Below are positions 9,475-19,136 of a DNA stretch of 64,000 bases, in pieces. The notes under the pieces are model-generated. The model saw only the letters and a list, made by a program, of their open reading frames with translations, was not told the origin of the DNA and did no database searches. A program made the position numbers and the translations under genes. Each line of letters opens with the position of its first letter. Position 1 is the first letter of the stretch. This DNA comes from Planctomycetota bacterium (lineage in GTDB: Bacteria > Planctomycetota > UBA1135 > UBA2386), in the NCBI GenBank assembly GCA_016716265.1, contig JADJWQ010000006.1, positions 2,507,501 to 2,571,500 of the forward strand, in the 5' to 3' direction.

Positions 9475-9699
9475 GCCGGGTCGACCGGGTGGGCGACGGC
9501 GTTGGCCCAGAATACCGACGCGCTGCCGGTCCACGCGCCAGGGACCGGCCAGCACGGGACCCTCGCCTCGAATCGCATCCAGGTCACCAGCGACAGGCTG
9601 CGGTCGTCGCCGGTGTGCAGCGTGCGGGCGGTCCGAGGGACAAAGGCGGAGGTCGTCGGGACCGCGGCGACCGCGCCGAGGGTCTCGTGCATGATCGTC

Positions 9700-10014
9700 G
9701 GCCGCCCTGCGGACGATGAGCGTCCGGATGCCCTGCATGATGCCAGGGCGGCCGACGCGGCGAGTCGGGTAGGTGCACTTCGCGGCGATCAGCCGGCGAT
9801 GTCAGCGCAGGATGGTGTCGGGCGTGAAGATGGTCGCTACGAGGGCGAGGGGTCGCCGGCTGCCCAACTGCTGTCGGAGATCGCCGCTCTCTTCGATCAG
9901 ATACGCGATGGTCCGCACCTGCCCGCGGTGGGCCCAGCCCGCGACGGCTGTCAGGAGGAGGTGGAGGGGCTGGAATCGGAGCTCGGCGCGCGCGATCGCG
10001 GTGGTCGAGCGCAT
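9700..10014 (-). pseudogene. Transposase remnant, same family as 2.6-3.6 kb
   Basis: The minus strand encodes LLLTAVAGWAHRGQVRTIAYLIEE, then, after an internal deletion, LALVATIFTPDTILR and, in another frame, RRLIAAKCTYPTRRVGRPG. These match the N-terminal third of the integrase-core transposase seen at 2.6-3.6 kb. The middle helix segment (VRLTDDQRRRLAAKG) is missing and the catalytic core is absent, so it is a dead fragment. The flanking sequence 9475-9690 contains no gene I can identify. Confidence 0.6.
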
Positions 10015-10065
10015 GCCCCGGAGTTCACGGGGCGCAGCGCGTTCGAGTTTGCGGACAGCACGGGC

Positions 10066-12630
10066 TCATTGAGCCAGACGACGGATGGCGCGCTCGATCT
10101 CCGCGGCGACGACCGGCAGCCGGTGCTCGCTCTGCCCGCGCCGCACAGAGAACTCGTGGCGGGCGACCTCGACGCGTACGGATTCCGCGGGACCGTGCCT
10201 GCAGATCTCGAGTCGAGCCTCCAGCACGGTGCCGGGGAACTCGTGTAAGACGACGGTGCCGTCGAAGGAGCTCTCCGTCGCGTACGCGTCGACGCCCAGC
10301 TCCTCACGGCGCGGGTCGTCGATCGCCAGCCCGGTCGTGTCGGCCAGCGAGCGGATCTGCAGGCAGGCGCGGAGCGTCGCGGGGAGCTCGGGGAGTTCCG
10401 CACGCAGCTCGATCGGCACGCGACGGATCCTGGGCACCGTGACCTGGTAGTTCACGGGCACCACGCGCAGCTGGCCGTCTTCGGGCTCGATCGCCAGCTG
10501 CGTGACCGCGTCGTGGACCCACAGGACTCCGCGTGGACCGGACGACTGCGTGGCCTCGAGAACCCGCTCGGTTCCCTGCAGCGGATGGCAGATCCAGCCG
10601 CCGGCGAACGGCTCCGCGGAAGCGTCGTCACGGACCTCCACCCACACCTCGCGGTAGCGACCGCGAAGATCGATGGCGCGCGGGCCGCTGAGGTCGAGGC
10701 GCCCGCCGGGCGGAACGACGAGACCGTCGAGCTCGAGCAGCCTGTGTTCGGCGTCGTCGACCGCCAGGCGCAAGGGTCCGGCGGGAACGAGCTGCTCGGC
10801 CGCGAGAACGCCGTCCCCGGCGCCGTCGAGCGTGAGTTCGAGGGGCTCGTCGTCGTCCGTCCGGGCATGCAGCTCCAGCCACCTGTCCAACCGTACCGTC
10901 GGCACGAGCAGCTCCACCCGCAGCGTGCCCGCAGAGCGGATCCGGAACGGGACCGCCTCGTCTCCGACGCTGCAGGTCACGTCGCCGAGCAGTTCGGGCG
11001 TCGCGACGCGGAGACGCAGCGTAGGCTCACCGGCGTAGCCACGAAGCTCGAAAAGGTCGCCGCCGAGCGGTGTCCATTCGGTCTCGGCGGTCACGTTCGA
11101 CCGCGGCCAGTGATGTCCGCGCAGCACCGTCGGCCGCAGCGTCTCGGGCACGGGGACGCCGAGGACGCGGAACGTCGCGAGCCGGATCCGCTCGGCGACC
11201 GGAGCCGCGAGCTCGATCGTGCCGACGTCGTGGGCACCGGGAGTGAGCAGGACGTCGAGCGCGTGCGAGAACGAACCCCGTCCGTCGATGTCGATCTCGA
11301 GACCGACGACGCGGGGAAACTCGTCGAACAGCCAGAGCGAACCCCGGAACTCCAGATCCTCGTCGAGGCGCACGTCGAGCCAGGAGGATCGGACGTCGAG
11401 TCTGCAAACCAGCGTGACGGCTCGGCGGTCGGCCTGCGGTTCGACGTGCAGGCGTCCGCGCAGCTCGGCGAACGTCCACGGCACCTCGAAGCGTTGCAGT
11501 ACCCGTTCGCCGGCGGACCTCGGCCCGGGAAATCGCCGTTCGAGTCGGTGCTCGCGGCGCAGCTCGTCGGTGACGGAGTAGACCACGCCGACCTCCTGGC
11601 CGACCGGTGCGACGAAGGCGAGCTGCCCGCCGAGGGCACAGGGCTCGAAATTCGAGAGGCGTCGGTCGCCCGCCATGACGTCGATCGCGCCTCCAGGCGC
11701 GCGCAGCCCGGGCTGCGCGAACTCGAACGCGATCTCCGCGACGCCCGTCGCGTCGACGACGATCTCCACCGGGCGCGACCAGTCGAGCCGTTCGGTGAGC
11801 GCCTGGCTCCCCCAGGTCACCTCCCAGGTCAGTCGCGGGTGACCGCCGGCGTCCAGGTCGAACGCGTCGAGCTCGCACTGCAGGTGCGGAAGACGGAACC
11901 GGCCCTCGTCGGCCGAGCGGGTCGATCCGGCCCGGCCGATCCGTTCCCAGCTGCCGTCCGCGAGTCGCTCGTGGGCGACGAGCTCGATCGGAACGCCGCT
12001 CACCGGTCGGCCGGCGGTGTCGATCACCCGGCCCTCGACCGTCCACTCCGGCGCGATCCGAACGACGGTCGGCCCGGGTCCGGGCTCCTCGATCCACGCG
12101 CGGCCGTAGCGGTCGCCGGCGAACGCGTGCACGCTCGGGTGATCGACGGACAGGTGGATGCGCGCCAGCCCCTCCGCGTCGGTGGTCCAGACCGCGCCGA
12201 GCCGGCGGAACGCCTCCCCTTCGCTCTCGAGTGGCCGCGTCGCGTAGTCCGCCAGCACGAGGTAGCCGTCCGCGTCGATCTCGAAGCCCGAACAGACCAC
12301 CTCGGCTGACGGCACCGGCTCGCCGCTGCGCGCGTCGACCACCTGCACGACGCACTCGAACGTCGCGTCGGTCCGCAGTACGAGTTCCAGCGGGGCGGGC
12401 CGCCGTGTCGCCGCGTGGCCTGCGCTGGCCGCGACGCGCTCCGGTGCGGTATCGGGCGGAGCGGTCGTGCGCGCGGGTCCACCGCCGCGGTCGGCCGCGG
12501 GGGTTCGTTCCCCGTGCGAATCGGGCGGCCGCGGGGCGGAGTCCAGCCGCGCGACCGCGCCGATGGCGAGCGCGACCGCGACAACGACCAGGGTCAGCAG
12601 CAGCATCCGTCGGCGTTCTTCCGCCCGCAT
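10066..12630 (-). CDS. Membrane-anchored or secreted protein with carboxypeptidase-regulatory-like domains
   Basis: The 854-aa product begins with a short basic stretch (MRAEERRRM) and one strong hydrophobic helix at about residues 9-27, a signal anchor or signal peptide. An Ala/Pro/Thr-rich linker follows. From about residue 75 it carries repeated beta-sandwich segments of the carboxypeptidase-regulatory/DUF4198 type: CVVQVVDARSGEPVPSAEV, TVEGRVIDTAGRPVSGV, EGRFRLP and others. This is common in large planctomycete surface proteins. No catalytic motif is seen, so binding or a structural role is likely. ATG 12630 was chosen because the frame upstream of it (toward 13.0 kb) does not look like signal-peptide sequence; ATG 12606 is an alternative. 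No partner gene is evident. Confidence 0.75.
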   Translation of the reverse strand: MRAEERRRMLLLTLVVVAVALAIGAVARLDSAPRPPDSHGERTPAADRGGGPARTTAPPDTAPERVAASAGHAATRRPAPLELVLRTDATFECVVQVVDARSGEPVPSAEVVCSGFEIDADGYLVLADYATRPLESEGEAFRRLGAVWTTDAEGLARIHLSVDHPSVHAFAGDRYGRAWIEEPGPGPTVVRIAPEWTVEGRVIDTAGRPVSGVPIELVAHERLADGSWERIGRAGSTRSADEGRFRLPHLQCELDAFDLDAGGHPRLTWEVTWGSQALTERLDWSRPVEIVVDATGVAEIAFEFAQPGLRAPGGAIDVMAGDRRLSNFEPCALGGQLAFVAPVGQEVGVVYSVTDELRREHRLERRFPGPRSAGERVLQRFEVPWTFAELRGRLHVEPQADRRAVTLVCRLDVRSSWLDVRLDEDLEFRGSLWLFDEFPRVVGLEIDIDGRGSFSHALDVLLTPGAHDVGTIELAAPVAERIRLATFRVLGVPVPETLRPTVLRGHHWPRSNVTAETEWTPLGGDLFELRGYAGEPTLRLRVATPELLGDVTCSVGDEAVPFRIRSAGTLRVELLVPTVRLDRWLELHARTDDDEPLELTLDGAGDGVLAAEQLVPAGPLRLAVDDAEHRLLELDGLVVPPGGRLDLSGPRAIDLRGRYREVWVEVRDDASAEPFAGGWICHPLQGTERVLEATQSSGPRGVLWVHDAVTQLAIEPEDGQLRVVPVNYQVTVPRIRRVPIELRAELPELPATLRACLQIRSLADTTGLAIDDPRREELGVDAYATESSFDGTVVLHEFPGTVLEARLEICRHGPAESVRVEVARHEFSVRRGQSEHRLPVVAAEIERAIRRLAQ

Positions 12631-13319
12631 GGGAACAGGATAGCCGGCACGCCCGTCGTGCCGGCGACCCCCGAAGCGGAGCGATCGGGTTCGCCACGAC
12701 GCGCCGCCGTTCCCCGCCAGCAGGCAGGCGACGCAGCGGTGGAACGTCTCGTTCGGCCTGCCCTGCCAGCACGGCGTCGCCGCGGTCGTCGTCCGGGCCA
12801 CGGCGTCGACGCCGCTCGCCGCGCGCACGGACCGCTCCTGCAGCCCCCCGGGCGGATCGCGCAGCCGCGGGCCGATCGCACAGAGCTTCGCGAGCTGCGC
12901 CGCCTGCGGTGCGACGGAGCGTGCGAGCGTCGCCTCGTCCGCGGCGGATCGCTGTGTCCACCTGCCCGAGCAGCGTCGCCTCGACGGCGACGCCCTTGCC
13001 GTGTCGCTCGTCGAGCCGCGTCTCGAACAGCAGCGCACCGACGGTCTCCGGTCCGTGCGCCAACCGCACGTCTCCGGCGCACGGCGCCTGCGCCATCCGC
13101 GCCTCGGTGGTGCGGAGCGCGGCCACGATGCGTCGCGTGAACGCGAACGTCACGAGCGGCGCGCCGCGCGGCTGGAACACCGTGGTCTCGGCCTTCCGAC
13201 CCGCGTCACTGAGTGGCGACCGCCGAGGGAAGCGACGACGTTGCGGCCCCGCCCGCCACGTCGATGGCGCTGCTGCGACTGCGGCGACACCTGGCCGATG
13301 ACGTCGCCGGTGATCCGGT
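12631..13319. other. Stretch without a recognisable intact gene
   Basis: Minus-strand sequence here gives protein-like segments that jump between frames (for example GALLFETRLDERHGKG in one frame and ATLARSVAPQAAQLAKL in another). It may be a decayed gene that once followed the dead ECF sigma factor upstream. I do not recognise the family and see no single usable frame. Confidence 0.35.
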
Positions 13320-13700
13320 CGACGATGCTGGCCAGCCACAGCGGCGCGCGGCTGCAACGCATGCGGGCCGCGTTCGGCTGCAGCCCTTCCGCGGCCGCGA
13401 TCTCCTGGAAGGTCGCGCCGTCGAAGCGGCTGCGCTTCACGATCCTGCGCTCCTGATCGCCGAGGAACCCGATCCCGAGCCGCAGCGACTCTAGCTCCTC
13501 TTCGCGCGCCGCCGCGACGCTCGGCACGCGGTGTCGATCAGCGCGTTCTCGATCGTCCGCGTGACGAGCGCGCGGAACTGGTGGCGGCTCTCGACCAGGA
13601 ACCGCGGCTCGCAGTCGAGCACGTCGAGGATCAGGTCGTGGGCATCGTCGCGGGTGTCGCCGAGCCGCTGCAGCAGCGGCCCGCGGCGCACGCTCAGCAC
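13320..13700 (-). pseudogene. Dead copy of ECF sigma factor
   Basis: Two overlapping minus-strand frames carry a sigma factor nearly identical to the one at 29.1-29.7 kb. The first (13700-13500) has RRGPLLQRLGDTRDDAHDLILDVLD and SRHQFRALVTRTIENALID. The second (13520-13320) has LGIGFLGDQERRIV, SRFDGATFQEIAAAEGL and NAARMRCSRA. The linker between regions 2 and 4 is deleted and the frame is broken. The N-terminus is lost where the sequence joins an IS66 orf1 remnant at about 13700, suggesting that insertion disrupted it. Confidence 0.7.
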
Positions 13701-14020
13701 GACTTCAGCACCTCCAGCGCGGCACGGATGTCATCGGCAGTCGACGCCGGGGGGGACGCGGACCGTGACGTCGCCCTCCTGGATCTCGATGCAACATCCC
13801 GAGCCGACGCGAACGCCGCGGACTTCGGCCAGGTCGACACCCGTAGCCGACCGCGCTGCCCGCGGCACAACTCGCTCAGCCAGCGCTTCGACGCCGGACA
13901 GCCGCCGCCACCAGTAGATCGTCCAAGCCGTCCCGCCGATCTCGCGCGCATGGTCGGCTACCGCAATGCGGCGGGCCACGAGCTCGGCGTGCCTTCGGCA
14001 CGCGTGCGGACCCTGCCGAA
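13700..14020 (-). pseudogene. IS66 orf1 (TnpA-type, helix-turn-helix) remnant
   Basis: Translation gives ARRIAVADHAREIGGTAWTIY followed by WWRRLSG, the helix-turn-helix of IS66-type orf1, and later IEIQEGDVTVRVPPGVD and DDIRAALEVL, the usual orf1 C-terminus, with a frame change between them. A near-identical helix-turn-helix segment occurs at 28416-28560. It lies 3' of the IS66 transposase on the same strand, the opposite of the normal orf1-orf2-orf3 order, so it probably belongs to a different copy. Confidence 0.6.
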
Positions 14021-14089
14021 ATCCAAGGGTTCGCAGAGGCAGCCGATCGCCCGGACCGCTCCCCCGCGGTCCGCAGGCATTGGCGCCGA

Positions 14090-15360
14090 TCACTGCGAGG
14101 CCGCGGCGGCGCCGATCTTCTCGAGCGTTGCCGCGAAGCTCCACGGCATCCAGTCACCGGGGGCGTCGGCCACGCGCTCGTGGTGGCGCTGGAGTCCGAC
14201 CAGGCAGTCGAACGGGTCCGCTCCGCACAGCTCCGCGGTGTGGATCAGGCTCATGAACACGTCGCCGACCCGAGCGCCGTTCGGGGTCTTGTAGAACATC
14301 GCGTTCTTGCGGTGGAGGATCGCCGTCTTCAGCACGCGCTCGCAGAATTTGTTGTCGAGCGGCGCTCCTGGCTCGCGCAGGAACAGCGTCAGCCCGGCCC
14401 AGTGCTTTCGCATGTAGACGATCGACTCGCCGAGGCTGGAGTTCGGCTCGACCTTGCGCTCTTCGATCTGGTCCTCGAGCCAGCCTTCGAGCGCCGCCAT
14501 GAGCGGCTGGCTGCGCTCCTGGTGCAGCGCGAGCCGCTCGTCTGGTGACAGCTCGCGCTGGCGTGCTTCCGCGTCGTGCAGATAGACCTGACGAAGCGTC
14601 TCGAGGACGAACGCGACCTCATCGGGGAAGCTCTCTGCGACCTCGACGAACTTCCGTCGTGCATGCGCCACGCACCGTGAGAGCAACGCTTCGAAGTCGC
14701 CGCACGTGTGTGGGACAAGGCGTCGCACATGTGGATCGGACGGGGCAGGTCGGCTGCCCGCCGCGCGAGGACCTCTGCCAGGTTCTCGCCGGCGTGACGC
14801 GGTCCGGTGAAGAACAGCGCGATGTGATGGCCGTGGCCGATCGCGACGATGCCGGATGTTACGTGCCGGTCCGTTCGGCCCCGTCCTCCTCGATAGGAGT
14901 CGGGACCTCCAGGATCTTCATTCGAGTGTCGTCGTTGTGCAGCACCTCGCCTTGGGCTGCCTGCCGGATCAGCTCGTCATGAGCGGGCGCGATCAGATCG
15001 GCCACTGCATCGACGAGCTCCCACTGCGTCGCTGCGGGCAACGGGATGCCCAGGTTGTGCTGCAGCTTCTCGATGCGGTTGAACGGCACCCCGCAGCCGT
15101 ACTTCAGGAGCGCGATCATGCTCGCGGCGGTCTCGTCGTACTTCGCCTCGCCGACGCCCGGCGGCGCTTGCGCAGCGTAGATCGTGCCGCACAGCCCGCA
15201 GCGCGCCCGCTAGAGCTCGTAGACCGCCGCGCTCAAGGGCGCCACGCCGGTCACCCGCACCAGGACCTTCGGCGTCGCCAGCCGGTGGAGCTTGCCGCGC
15301 TCGCAGTCCGGACAGCGATCGCCAGGCTTCGATGAGTCGTGGCCGACGGCGATCCTCTTC
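14090..15360 (-). pseudogene. IS66-family transposase, broken
   Basis: Reading 5' to 3' on the minus strand: KPGDRCPDCERGKL (zinc-binding N-terminus), then VTGVAPLSAAVYEL interrupted by TAG, RARCGLCGTIYAAQ, YDETAASMIALLKYGCGVPF, EVLHNDDTRMKIL, a frameshift near 14862, GHGHHIALFFTGPRHAGENL, a second frameshift near 14710, and CVAHARRKFVEVAESFPDE through ILHRKNAMFYKTPNGA to a TGA stop. All parts of the DDE transposase are present in order, so it decayed after insertion. At its 5' end (about 15360) it is joined directly to a truncated DruA-like frame. Confidence 0.8.
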
Positions 15361-15957
15361 GCCCCACGGTAGGATCAGGTAGCGGCTGTTGTACGCGATG
15401 CCGCGGATGTTGCGCCGCCGGGCCTCCCTGGACCAGCCGATGAACCGGTCCCGGGGGCCCAGATGACGCGGTGGGAAGCTCCAAGTGAAGCACGCCACCG
15501 GCCGCTCGCCGGCGTACACGACGTAATCCAGATGCTCGCCGACCGGCTGCACGTACCTGAGGTAGTGGTGCTGCTCGATCAGGCCGTTCAGCACCGCCTC
15601 GTCGGCGGTGCGGCGCACCTGCCGGAACTCGATCGGCGGCAGGTCGCGCAGCCCGCCGACGATCGCCGTCGTATCGATCGCGACCGGCGCCGGCTTGTGG
15701 CGCACCGCCAGCGGCTTGCGCGACTTCTGCCGGACGGCCGGAAGCTCGATCAGGCCCGCGCGATGCAGCCCGAGCATCAGCGACCGGCTGACCATGTCGC
15801 GCGGCTGGCCGTTGGGCTGCACCCAACCCCATGCCCCGCACAGCTGGACCGACAGCCTGCGCCGGCTCAGCGTCGGGTGCGCAGCGATCAGCTCGCGGTT
15901 GAACGCCACCTCGCCGCTGTCCACCCGTCGGCCGCGATGCTCGAAGCGCACGTCCAT
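15361..15957 (-). pseudogene. druA: Truncated DruA-like (DUF4338) protein
   Basis: 199 codons match the DUF4338/DruA family: a start region of the type GRxVDSGEVAFNRELIAAHP, then LSRRRLSVQLCGAWGW, RDMVSRSLMLGLHRAGLIELP, a central LIEQHHYLRYVQPVGEHLDYVVYA, CFTWSFPPRHLGPRDRFIGW and RGIAYNSRYLILPWG. DUF4338 proteins are usually about 300 residues, so roughly the last third is missing: at 15361 the frame passes into IS66 transposase sequence read in another frame. DruA is a component of type I Druantia defence, but DUF4338 genes also occur next to IS66-like transposases. Here the mobile-element context is the simpler explanation. Confidence 0.7.
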
Positions 15958-16189
15958 GCCGACGTGAAGTGGCGCAGCCCGCGCCGGAACGTGCGCAGGA
16001 ACCGATGGGCTACGCGCTCGCGCTCACCGGCCGCCACTCCGGCGCCGCGGCCGTCCTCGTGGGATCGCCTCCGCGAAGCAGCACCTGCAGCTCGTGCGCT
16101 TGCAGCGCGGCGGCGGCATCGCCGCTCGCCGCCCAGTGGCGAAAGCGCCCGCTCGACAGCCGTCGATCTCGACCCGCGTGCGCGTCCCG

Positions 16190-16515
16190 CTCCACCGCCG
16201 CGGTCAGCTCCGCGACCATGATCTCCGCGAGCGCGTAGTCCACCGCCTCACGGCCTGCCGCACCACTCGCGAAGCGCGCCGCGACCGCCGCGCACAGCGT
16301 CTCGATCGAACTCGCCATGCTCTTGCACGCAGCCGGCACCGCGATGAGGATCGGGTCTTCGACGGCGCCCCTCCCGGGACGCTTTGTTTGCATCCCGCAT
16401 CCGATGGGGAGGAGCGCCGTCTTGTACAAGTTCTCTTTTTTCACAAGATCTTGCGCCCGTTCGCAGCTCACGGCCCGCCGCTTGGCGTCAGCGCCGCGCC
16501 TCACTCAATCCGAGA
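16190..16515 (-). mobile_element. ISKra4 end fragment
   Basis: The right end and first ~90 codons of an ISKra4-type transposase gene, closely similar to the intact copy at 26.4-28.0 kb (AVPAACKSM, GREAVDYALAEIMVAELT, VERDAHA). Homology stops near 16190. The outer end is a 32-base identical segment (16487-16518) also found at 28019-28050, which includes the terminal inverted repeat. The rest of the element is gone. Confidence 0.65.
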
Positions 16516-16626
16516 GCCGCACGCCGGCGAAGCGCCCGAACCTACATGTCGCTCCTACCGGGTTGACACCATGCCGCAGTCTGTCATTATTCTCACGGCT
16601 CAACTGAGGCAAGCCTCCCAGACTCG

Positions 16627-17037
16627 ATGTATTGTCGTGATGAGCGCTATGTACGCGCGGGACGCGAGCGTTTCGAGCTCTTTTCATCGGACGGTGGCGT
16701 GCCGGTCATGCCGGTTCGAGGTTTGACGCAAGATTATAGGGGTCCATGCCGAATCCTACAAAGACAAGAACTCTCACTGGACATAAGCCTGAGCGAGTTC
16801 TCGAAAAGCGAGATCGAGCGCGTGTTCGGCGGCGTCCCGGACAAAGTTTCTGACTCGTGGCTTTGCGATATTGATACCCTGACCGTCACCGAAAAATGCT
16901 TGATCAACCTTTACCCGTCGTGGCAAAGCCGCCTGCAAGACCAAGCCCTAATGGCATCGCCTCCGGACACTACATGCGTCATGTCATTTCACGGCGAAGG
17001 ATTTGCGTCGATCAACATGGAGTTTTCGCATACTTGA
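16627..17037 (+). CDS. Hypothetical protein in A/T-richer islet
   Basis: The open frame gives up to 136 aa; the start is uncertain and ATG 16708 (109 aa) is equally possible. The later part (LSLDISLSEFSKSEIERVFGG, DIDTLTVTEKCLINLYPSWQ) reads like a genuine soluble protein. Base composition and codon use are clearly more A/T-rich than the surroundings, which argues for foreign origin. I recognise no family. It lies upstream of another orphan gene on the same strand, 54 bases away, so the two may be a unit such as a small toxin/immunity or cargo pair; that is speculation. Confidence 0.45.
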   Translation: MYCRDERYVRAGRERFELFSSDGGVPVMPVRGLTQDYRGPCRILQRQELSLDISLSEFSKSEIERVFGGVPDKVSDSWLCDIDTLTVTEKCLINLYPSWQSRLQDQALMASPPDTTCVMSFHGEGFASINMEFSHT

Positions 17038-17091
17038 TGCGACAGCCTCCGTCACGCTGATGCAACAACCAACACATTATTACTGGAGCAT

Positions 17092-17541
17092 ATGACAAGC
17101 CCCACTCACCGTAATGTGCCGCTGATGGTAGAAGAACTCACCCTGTGTGATGCACGATACACTGAACCGAGGGTTACCGGCAACACTCTCGCGATTGATA
17201 TTCGACAAGTGTCTGTCGGGCCGGGTCACCCAGGAAACGCGAGCGGCAAGACGTTGGATTTGGCCCGCGGGACACTTCTATTCCGTGACGTCAAATGGGC
17301 CCATCACACGGTGGTCCCATACAGAGATGATGTCGGGCAGCCTGACAGCTTTGGGAGCCCGTCGACAATATTCGACGTTGGAGACGGACGCGATTTGTCT
17401 ATCCCGCCAGACGCTAGGGTTTTTGTCCTAGAGGGTGGAATGATGGAAGACCCACCGCCGCGCGCGGTCGACTCGTTTATTATCTGTTGTCAGGTGGCCG
17501 AACTCATAGCATACAAATGGGATTGCAGAGGTAGTCTTTGA
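17092..17541 (+). CDS. Hypothetical protein in A/T-richer islet
   Basis: A 149-aa frame starting at ATG with GGAG very close upstream (three bases spacing). The sequence is not the Arg/Pro-rich type of spurious frame: VEELTLCDARYTEPRVTG, TLAIDIRQVSVGPG and a C-terminus with VDSFIICCQVAELIAYKW. Beta-rich, no signal peptide, no membrane helix, family not recognised. Codon use is much less G/C-biased than the host genes. It stands between an ISKra4 fragment and the 3' end of a broken IS1634, consistent with DNA brought in with mobile elements. Confidence 0.5.
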   Translation: MTSPTHRNVPLMVEELTLCDARYTEPRVTGNTLAIDIRQVSVGPGHPGNASGKTLDLARGTLLFRDVKWAHHTVVPYRDDVGQPDSFGSPSTIFDVGDGRDLSIPPDARVFVLEGGMMEDPPPRAVDSFIICCQVAELIAYKWDCRGSL

Positions 17542-17634
17542 CCAAAATGAGGTTTTCCTAGCCCAACTTGAACAGCTCCGCGCGTAGATGGCCTTCATTC
17601 GGCCCGCAGGAGCCAACTTCGAAGGAAGTTGGCA

Positions 17635-19022
17635 CTACATTTCTGCAGGTAGTGAGGGCAGCCGGAGGCGTCTGGGAAGTCGCAAATCCAGCCGATCGGG
17701 CAGGACTCCGGTCTCGCCATCCGGCTCGACAGCACACCGAAGGCGCATCTCGCCGCCGCGTTCGAAGGGTAGGACGACGTCGACGGTCTGGATCCGCTTC
17801 ATTTCCTCGAGGAGGGTTCGCGGACTCGAGCCGAGGCCGGCACGCCGCCGCCGACCTTCGAGAGTCTTCCACATGGCGAAGGCCAGGAAGCAAACGAGGA
17901 TGTGCGCCAGCATCCGGTCTTCGCGCTGGTGCCAGATCGGCCGGATCCGCAGGTCGGTCTTCTGGATGCGGAAGGCCGCCTCGGCGTGGTGCAGTTGGAT
18001 GTAGGTCTGCCAGAGTTCCTCGGAAGACCAGTCGGCGACGTTCGATCGCAGGATGTAGGTACCCTCGGTGAGCGCCGCCCAGTCCTGCCAGGCCTCGTTG
18101 ACCGACCAGACGAGCCGAAGCCCTGAAGCGCGCTTCGGGTCATCCTTGACCTTGATGGTGTACTTCGCCCCGGCGCGGCGATCCTGTTCGAGCAGCCGAT
18201 CGATCTGGCGCTCGACCTGAATGCGATCTGCTGGCTGCTTGGCGTGTTTGAGACGCCGTCCGAGCTTCTTCAGACCATCGACGATGCGAGCGTTGAATCG
18301 CTCGTGCATGGCCTCTTCCTTGCGCTTGCGATTCTCGGAGCGGCAAAGCAGAAACACGTCGTCCTCGTGGTCGGGCCCGCTGCACATCTTGACCTCGAGG
18401 CCGTCGCGGACCTTGTCCCAGCCGTGTTCCTCGACGAGTTCCCGCTCCTACTTCCGAAGTTCGCTTCGAGGCGTGCCGACGAGGTACTCGCGGCCGCCCT
18501 CTCGCAGCCATTCGAGGTTGGCGTCGCTCGTCATACCGCGGTCCATGACCCAGACCCGTTGGGCCTTGCCGAACTGTGCCTCCATGTTCTCGACGATCTC
18601 CTCGACCGTCGTGACGTCCGTGCGGTTGCCGTCGACGACCTCGTAGCCGAGCGGGAAACCGTCGCGCGTGACCACCAGACCTATGCATACCTGCTTGCAG
18701 TGCGAGCAATTATTGCGGCTGTAGCCGCGCTGCTCCATCGGGTTCCTGTTCGCTTCGCCCTCGAGGTAAGTTGAGGTGACGTCGTTCAGCAGCAGGTCGA
18801 AGTCCACCGCGAACAGCTCGCCGTAGCAGAGCTTCAGGCGCTCCTCGAGATCTCGTTTGTGAGGGAGCTGTTGGTCGAGCCCGCGGTAGAGACGCATGTG
18901 GTGAACGAGCTCCGGGTCGACGCCGAGGAGGTCTTCCAACGCCGTCCGCCCCTACCAGTCCTCGGCACTGTGAAGATCGCTGGACGGTTCGCACAGTCGT
19001 GCGAGCACGAGGATTGCTGCCA
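17635..19022 (-). pseudogene. IS1634-type transposase, C-terminal part
   Basis: The minus strand encodes the DDE core of an IS1634/IS4-like transposase: ILVLARLCEPSSDLHSAEDW, TALEDLLGVDPELVHHMRLY, LLLNDVTSTYLEGEANRNP, PLGYEVVDGNRTDVTTVEE, VWVMDRGMTSDANLEWLREG, and past one stop MCSGPDHEDDVFLLCRSE, TYILRSNVADWSSEELWQTY and AFRIQKTDLRIRPIWHQRED. Two in-frame TAG codons (after SAEDW near 18954 and after SELRK at 18448) interrupt an otherwise continuous frame. Its N-terminal part lies 4.6 kb away at 23658-24010. A perfect inverted repeat of eight bases at 17613-17632 follows the 3' end and may be part of the element's end. Confidence 0.8.
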
Positions 19023-19027
19023 CCTCC
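19023..19027. repeat. Target-site duplication, left copy (CCTCC)
   Basis: CCTCC here and at 23658-23662 flank the TniA/TniB-type transposon directly. Removing the insert and one copy restores an uninterrupted IS1634 frame (VPRPEV joined to AAILVLARLCE), which proves the duplication is real. Confidence 0.85.
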
Positions 19028-19095
19028 TGTTGCGTTGCGTGCCCGTTGACGCGGTTGGTTGCATTGAATCTGGCACGGAAGCCTGACGTTCTGGT

Positions 19096-19136
19096 GTTCC
19101 GTTCCGAGCGCCCCCCAGGGGATCACGGAACGGAAC
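19096..19136. repeat. Inverted repeat near the left transposon end
   Basis: A perfect 11-bp inverted repeat, GTTCCGTTCCG at 19096-19106 and its complement at 19126-19136, with a 19-base loop. It is followed by two more small hairpins (CGTGGC-GCCACG around 19151-19164 and TGGGGC-GCCCCA at 19167-19181). The cluster sits 70-150 bp inside the transposon end, where transposase-binding sites are expected, but it could equally be a transcription terminator for the leftward operon. Confidence 0.5.

Noticed and set aside
9468..9692. A 74-codon minus-strand frame after the lectin gene with some protein-like segments.
   Set aside because: Too short, no motif, and adjoining a transposase remnant. It could be a tail fragment of a lost gene but cannot be supported.
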